DNA from: Nymphaea colorata
Taxonomy: Eukaryota > Streptophyta > Magnoliopsida > Nymphaeales > Nymphaeaceae
Assembly: GCF_008831285.2 (NCBI RefSeq)
Contig: NC_045139.1
Span: 10,444,704 to 10,504,703 of the forward strand
Direction: 5' to 3'
Length of the DNA: 60,000 nt
Both the position numbers and the translations under genes were made by a program. Each line of letters opens with the position of its first letter. Position 1 is the stretch's first letter. The notes beneath the pieces were generated by a model that did not search any database, had not been told where the DNA came from, and saw only the letters and a program-made list of their open reading frames with translations. Of the stretch, positions 55,538 to 60,000 are shown piece by piece.

Positions 55538-58180
55538 TGTTTGCATCCCCAAAAAAAATTTAGTTTTTGGAGTGCTCCAGAAAAATGATATTTTATTTTG
55601 AAAATGAGAGAAAAATGGACTCACCCATCAGTACGAGGATCCATCGTTCCCGATGTCTTTACCGGGGGTAATCAATCCAAGGGCTATGCTTATCCTTGAT
55701 GCATTTTGTTTTGGTTTAAACATCTTTTTCATTCTAAATGTGGTGTAGTGCTTGAAAAAATGTTGAAGATTTGATGTTTGAAATTTTTGAAAAAGTTTTT
55801 GAAGAGTCATATGATATTATGAACCATTTTGATTTGAAGAACGTTTGCGAATATCATTTGAAAATCTTTCAAAATCACTTTTGAAACTCACATTGGTGTT
55901 CTCTTAAGACTTTAAGTAGGTTTGAGGTTTTGCTCTAATTCGGCTACTACTTAATTGGAGCTCCATCTCATTTTGCATAAGTTCTTTTAAAGATGTGTTT
56001 GTGATCGTTTGTGATGCTAAGTGAATGTAAATGTATAAATGCATTGATCCTATATGATTAAAATGAAATCATTCATTCCTACCATGACATTCGTCTAAAA
56101 ACATTCCTACCACCACATACATCTAAGTTTTTTGTTTTTATAATTGTCATAAATATTTTTATGAAGAAATAAAAGTTTTTGAAAATAGAATGAGGTTGTA
56201 AACCATCATGCATGAATCCAATATTGGGTCATTACTTGAGTTTTGGTCTTGGTGAAGTCAGTAAACAAAAAAATCTTGAGAGAAAAATATTCAAGAGAAT
56301 AAAAAAGATGAAAGACTTAAATGTAAGAGTAATGTAGAGAAAAAGAGAGAGGGAGTTTTTGAAAACTACAAAACAAAGGATTTAAAAGAGAGAAAGATAC
56401 GCAAACATAAACATACTTATATATGCATATATATGTATATATATACGTATGTATATGTATATGAAAGCTTGTGAAACAAAAGTTTAAATTGAATAGAGAA
56501 AGAGAAAGAGATTTTAGAATTGGGGAGAGAGAGAGAGAAGTTTTAAAGAGAAAGAGAACGAGAGAAAATGAAACACACATACATGTATTCATTTATATAT
56601 GTATGTGCATAAGAATTTGGGAAAGAACATGTTAAGTCATAAAGAGAGAAAAACAAAGAAAGGTACTCATGTACATGTATATGTATATAACATGTGTATA
56701 CGTATATGTCTTCATGAAAATGAAATCAATAGATGATTTAATAATATCCGACTTCGACTTTTATGTAGGCCGGTGAGGAACTTAGACTCATGCAACAGCT
56801 TAGGCTAAGTCTCCAAAGCCACATTAAAGAGCATATTTGCTTTTGAAAATCCTTTGGAAAATAATCAAACATTCATGAAATGAAAAGCAACGTAAGAAAA
56901 CGCTCATTGGGGTCCCTAATCGAGTGATTAAGAAATAAACTAAACGTGATAATAACATGAAAATACATAGTAACATGTACAAATTCGTGAGGGGCTTTCC
57001 CGGGTTAGATAGTCCTAACCTCAAAATCAACATAAAAACGAGAAAATCTCAAACCAAACATTCGTTCTCACCATGCATTTGCTCATCAATTAAAGGAAAA
57101 GTAATCAATCATACATGTACATCATCTCAAGCATAAACAACAAATAAAGCATCATAGCATTTGTTTCACCTTGCTTATGCTCCCGGTGCACTCAATGCAT
57201 GGCTATCGATTCCGGATAAGAAATCATTTGAGCTTTCTTGCACGGCTATGAGGAGGTCAAGAGAAAATGAGAATAAAAATGGAGGATTACATACCTCAAA
57301 TATACATGAGTTTCCTCCTTTGAATGATCTTAGGATCACCTCGAATGAAGCTCCAAGATGATGAAAATGTCCCTCCAGGAGATCCCCTTGTGCTCTCTTG
57401 AAGAGTTTGCGCTTTGTGAATATTGTTCCCAAGGTTGGAGAAGAAGAAAGAAATGGAAAGAGATAGCTAAGGGAAAATAAAAAATTTCAAGTGAGGAAGT
57501 ATGAGAAGTTCCTCCATGGTTGGCTATTGCCCAAAAGGGGAGATTGTGGGGGTATTTATAGAGAGTTTTGGAGCCGAAATTCAAAATTTGAATTCAAGAG
57601 GGAAGAATTTTGGAGCCAAAATTCAAAATTGAAATTCAAAATTTAAAATTCAAAATTTGAAAATAAAAAAGGCTGTTTAATATAAAACTATTTTTTATTT
57701 AAAATGCATATAAAAAAATGCTTGTTGTTACAAATGGGTGGGCTGACTCCTTTTGAGTGACTTTGGGTTTGTTTTAAATCGAGATTGGGTTCAATTGGTT
57801 GTCAACGCATTCTAGCGAGCAATTTAGGCTCAAAATGCTTCTTGGTGTGAGAACGAAACATAAAACAAAGGGAAGGCCCATGCATGCACGCGGTGCTTAT
57901 AAATTCAAATTTTGTTGTTTTGATTTCAGCATTAGAATTTGAGTTTGGAATTCTTGATTTGGTTCTAAACTTGGATTTTGATCTAATTCGGGTCTGATAT
58001 TTGGATTTGGGATTTGAATCTCGCGTCTAAGGTTGAGTTTTGAATTTGAATTTTGTGTTTGGTTTTGGACCCGGTTTAGAAATTTAATTTGGATCGAATA
58101 GTCGCAAATTTGTTTTGGGTCTAAAATTTAAATCCAAATAATAAAATAATACTTTTTTTGAAAAATTTGGGGTGATAACG
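55538..58180 (-). mobile_element. Solo LTR of the long-LTR (probably Gypsy) family
   Basis: 2,643 bp lying between 5-bp repeats CCCCA at 55533-55537 and 58181-58185. The empty site survives at 15460-15475 ('ccatgttctcattagatgaaag'), so both borders are well supported. Read on the minus strand it starts CGTTATCACCCC (the first T of TG apparently mutated) and ends GATGCAAACA. A TATAAATA box lies at 57553-57560. No gag or pol is present between the borders, which fits recombination between two LTRs. Confidence 0.87.
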
Positions 58181-58185
58181 CCCCA

Positions 58186-58383
58186 TTAGATGAAAGTTGA
58201 AGCATTATGTATACAACAAGACAAACAGAAAGGGTGAATAGGGATGTACCAAAATCCAAAGAGGAAGAGAAAAATCAAAAGGACACATACCAAAGTGATG
58301 TAGAAAGCTAACATGGCCATGAAAACCAGATAACATCATAACACAGTGCCATAGGGGAGAAGAGCAGAAATAAAGGTCTAGCA
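58186..58383. other. W/X block, unit 3, right part
   Basis: Continues the block after the solo LTR: 'attagatgaaagttgaagca' matches 15468 onward up to 'aaaggtctag' (15655). Confidence 0.7.
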
Positions 58384-60000
58384 GCAAGCTGCACCTTTGA
58401 GCATTAAGCCGTGAGGCAGTAATGTGAATAAGTGTCTGTGTCAATGAAGATAAATCCTTGTTTTCTTGTGGGATATTTATGGTCATCTAGCCATCATTGG
58501 TGCATCAATGGAGCATAAAAATGAATGAGTGAACAAAGTCATTGCTTGTCAAGTGATGGCAAGTGAATGAAGGTGTTGCAGCTTCTCTTTTTACCAAAAT
58601 GCCATTTACATGAAAAATTATCAACTGTATAACCTTGATACAAAAAATGCAGTATGAAAATACTACCTATTGATTTTTCATAAAGATAAAACAAAAAGCA
58701 GGTCGTACATAGCATACCCATATTTCTTGCTCATAAAACTGAGAAGCACACTATGTCATATGGGCACTTTGTTTTTACACTTTGTTTGGGTGAGGTACCC
58801 ATGTCAACACAGGTACTCGTACGAGTACACCCATGGACATGGCCCAAACATGGTCAAACCGGTGTCGGGTGCGGCCAATGCACCCATAATTGTATCCCTC
58901 CTTTTGTAAACTCACCCACAGTAGACCAAGTTAATTATTTGTCCACAATTCTTTTAAGCTATCATGTTTATACAATGGAAATGAAGAACCCTTGATAGAC
59001 ACAAAAGAGTTGTTCATGTATTTTCTGATGGCCGGCAATTTTTCAGAACAATAAGAAATTTCTGGCCCCAAACAAACATATTCGCCAGTGACTTAATTTT
59101 CTTTAATATAACTTTCTATATAGTTTTGTTTGCTTAAAATCTTAATTGTTCATATATATGTGTGTGTGCATGTGTGTGTATGTGTGGCTGTGTCCCTGTA
59201 CTCGCGCTGAAATTTGTACCCGCACTTGTACCTGCACCTATGTGACATAGTGAGCAAACCTTTTCAAAATACATGCATAAAAAGGAATATGAAAAAACAA
59301 GGATATGGTACTCCCTAAATGATCAAGCAGAAATTTAACAAATTTATGGGTCTACTACACAAATCCATATATCTACACCATTCAAACATGGCATGTACCA
59401 TATCCACTACTAACCATACATATCTACTATTGAAGCACCAAAAAATGTCGACCAATTCTAACCAATAAATTCTCACGATCGATAGTCATGATTTGCCAAC
59501 AACAAAAGGCTAGATGGTCTCAAGGAAGAAATAGTAAAATGCAACATTAATTTTTAGAATTAACAACAAAACTGAAACCTACCAAATTGCGTGATTGACA
59601 ACAGCACCCTCAATGTGGAAAGAGCAGTTAGAAATTTACACTTTTATATCATTTTTTTCTCCCAAAAAGAAGTGGAAACTTTTCTCAGGCATCTCTTTGA
59701 TTTACAGAATAAACATCTTACCAATTGAATCACCATCACTGAAGGTGGAGATGTTCCATTTGTTGACAATGAATCCCATAAGAAGGGCAAACTGTTAGTT
59801 CCACCACAAAACCAACTCACACACATAGACAGAAGCCCAGCTTCAGCCAAATAATCAGATGCTTATTAGGGTAAACCTCACTTTGAGGTGGTATGGGTAT
59901 ATATAGGCTCGGTGGGTTATTACATGGGTCCAGCTATTGACCCGCTAATCCACCCCAACTACCTGTAAAGCATTAAACAGAAAACAAAGGCGTAGGAAGT
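58384..60000. other. Intergenic, no gene seen
   Basis: Diverges from the other W/X copies after 58383. Contains an interrupted (TG)n tract near 59158-59190 and a GT-rich stretch, but no recognisable domain. The open frames here are short and without support. Confidence 0.5.

Overview
This window looks like nuclear DNA of a flowering plant. It is AT-rich, dense in retrotransposons and microsatellites, and its only intact protein-coding genes are two single-exon UDP-glycosyltransferase (UGT) genes whose coding sequence is much richer in G+C than the DNA around them. I cannot name the species. All homology statements below come from reading the window against itself and from recognisable protein motifs, not from a database search.

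The window is a decayed tandem array of one ancestral unit. In + orientation the unit runs: UGT downstream flank, UGT (minus strand), UGT upstream flank, an unidentified block (Z), and a second unidentified block (W/X). Unit 1 holds UGT-A (2721-4118), then upstream flank and Z to about 7830. A relic unit follows at about 7840-9575 and keeps only upstream-flank sequence. Z returns at 11041-12260 and W/X at 12261-15895. Unit 2 holds a broken UGT-B (30330-30840) followed by Z and W/X (32162-35520, resuming at 39527-40120). Unit 3 holds UGT-C (45315-46712), its flanks, a partly inverted Z/W piece (50220-51060) and W/X (51841-58383).

Transposable elements have split these units. Two degenerate Copia elements of one family lie on the minus strand (15896-20438 and 35521-39526), a Copia RT fragment lies at 28797-29158, and a + strand LTR with primer-binding site of the same family lies at 30841-31203. 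A long-LTR family, probably Gypsy, forms a nested cluster at 20439-28798 with LTRs in opposite orientations. It also left two clean solo LTRs with 5-bp target duplications (41304-42722 and 55538-58180). A CACTA-type terminus sits at the edge of two UGT units, and a 5'-truncated LINE with an RNase H domain lies at 53633-54340.

Functionally, UGT-A and UGT-C (25 differences in 465 residues) are predicted to transfer a sugar from a UDP-sugar to a small molecule, probably to a sugar already attached to a flavonoid- or terpenoid-type glycoside. Their sugar-donor motif carries unusual substitutions. Everything else is transposon-derived, repeated unidentified DNA, or microsatellite. The most unusual single item is a GC-rich gene fragment (31558-32161) directly behind the Copia LTR and primer-binding site that truncated UGT-B.
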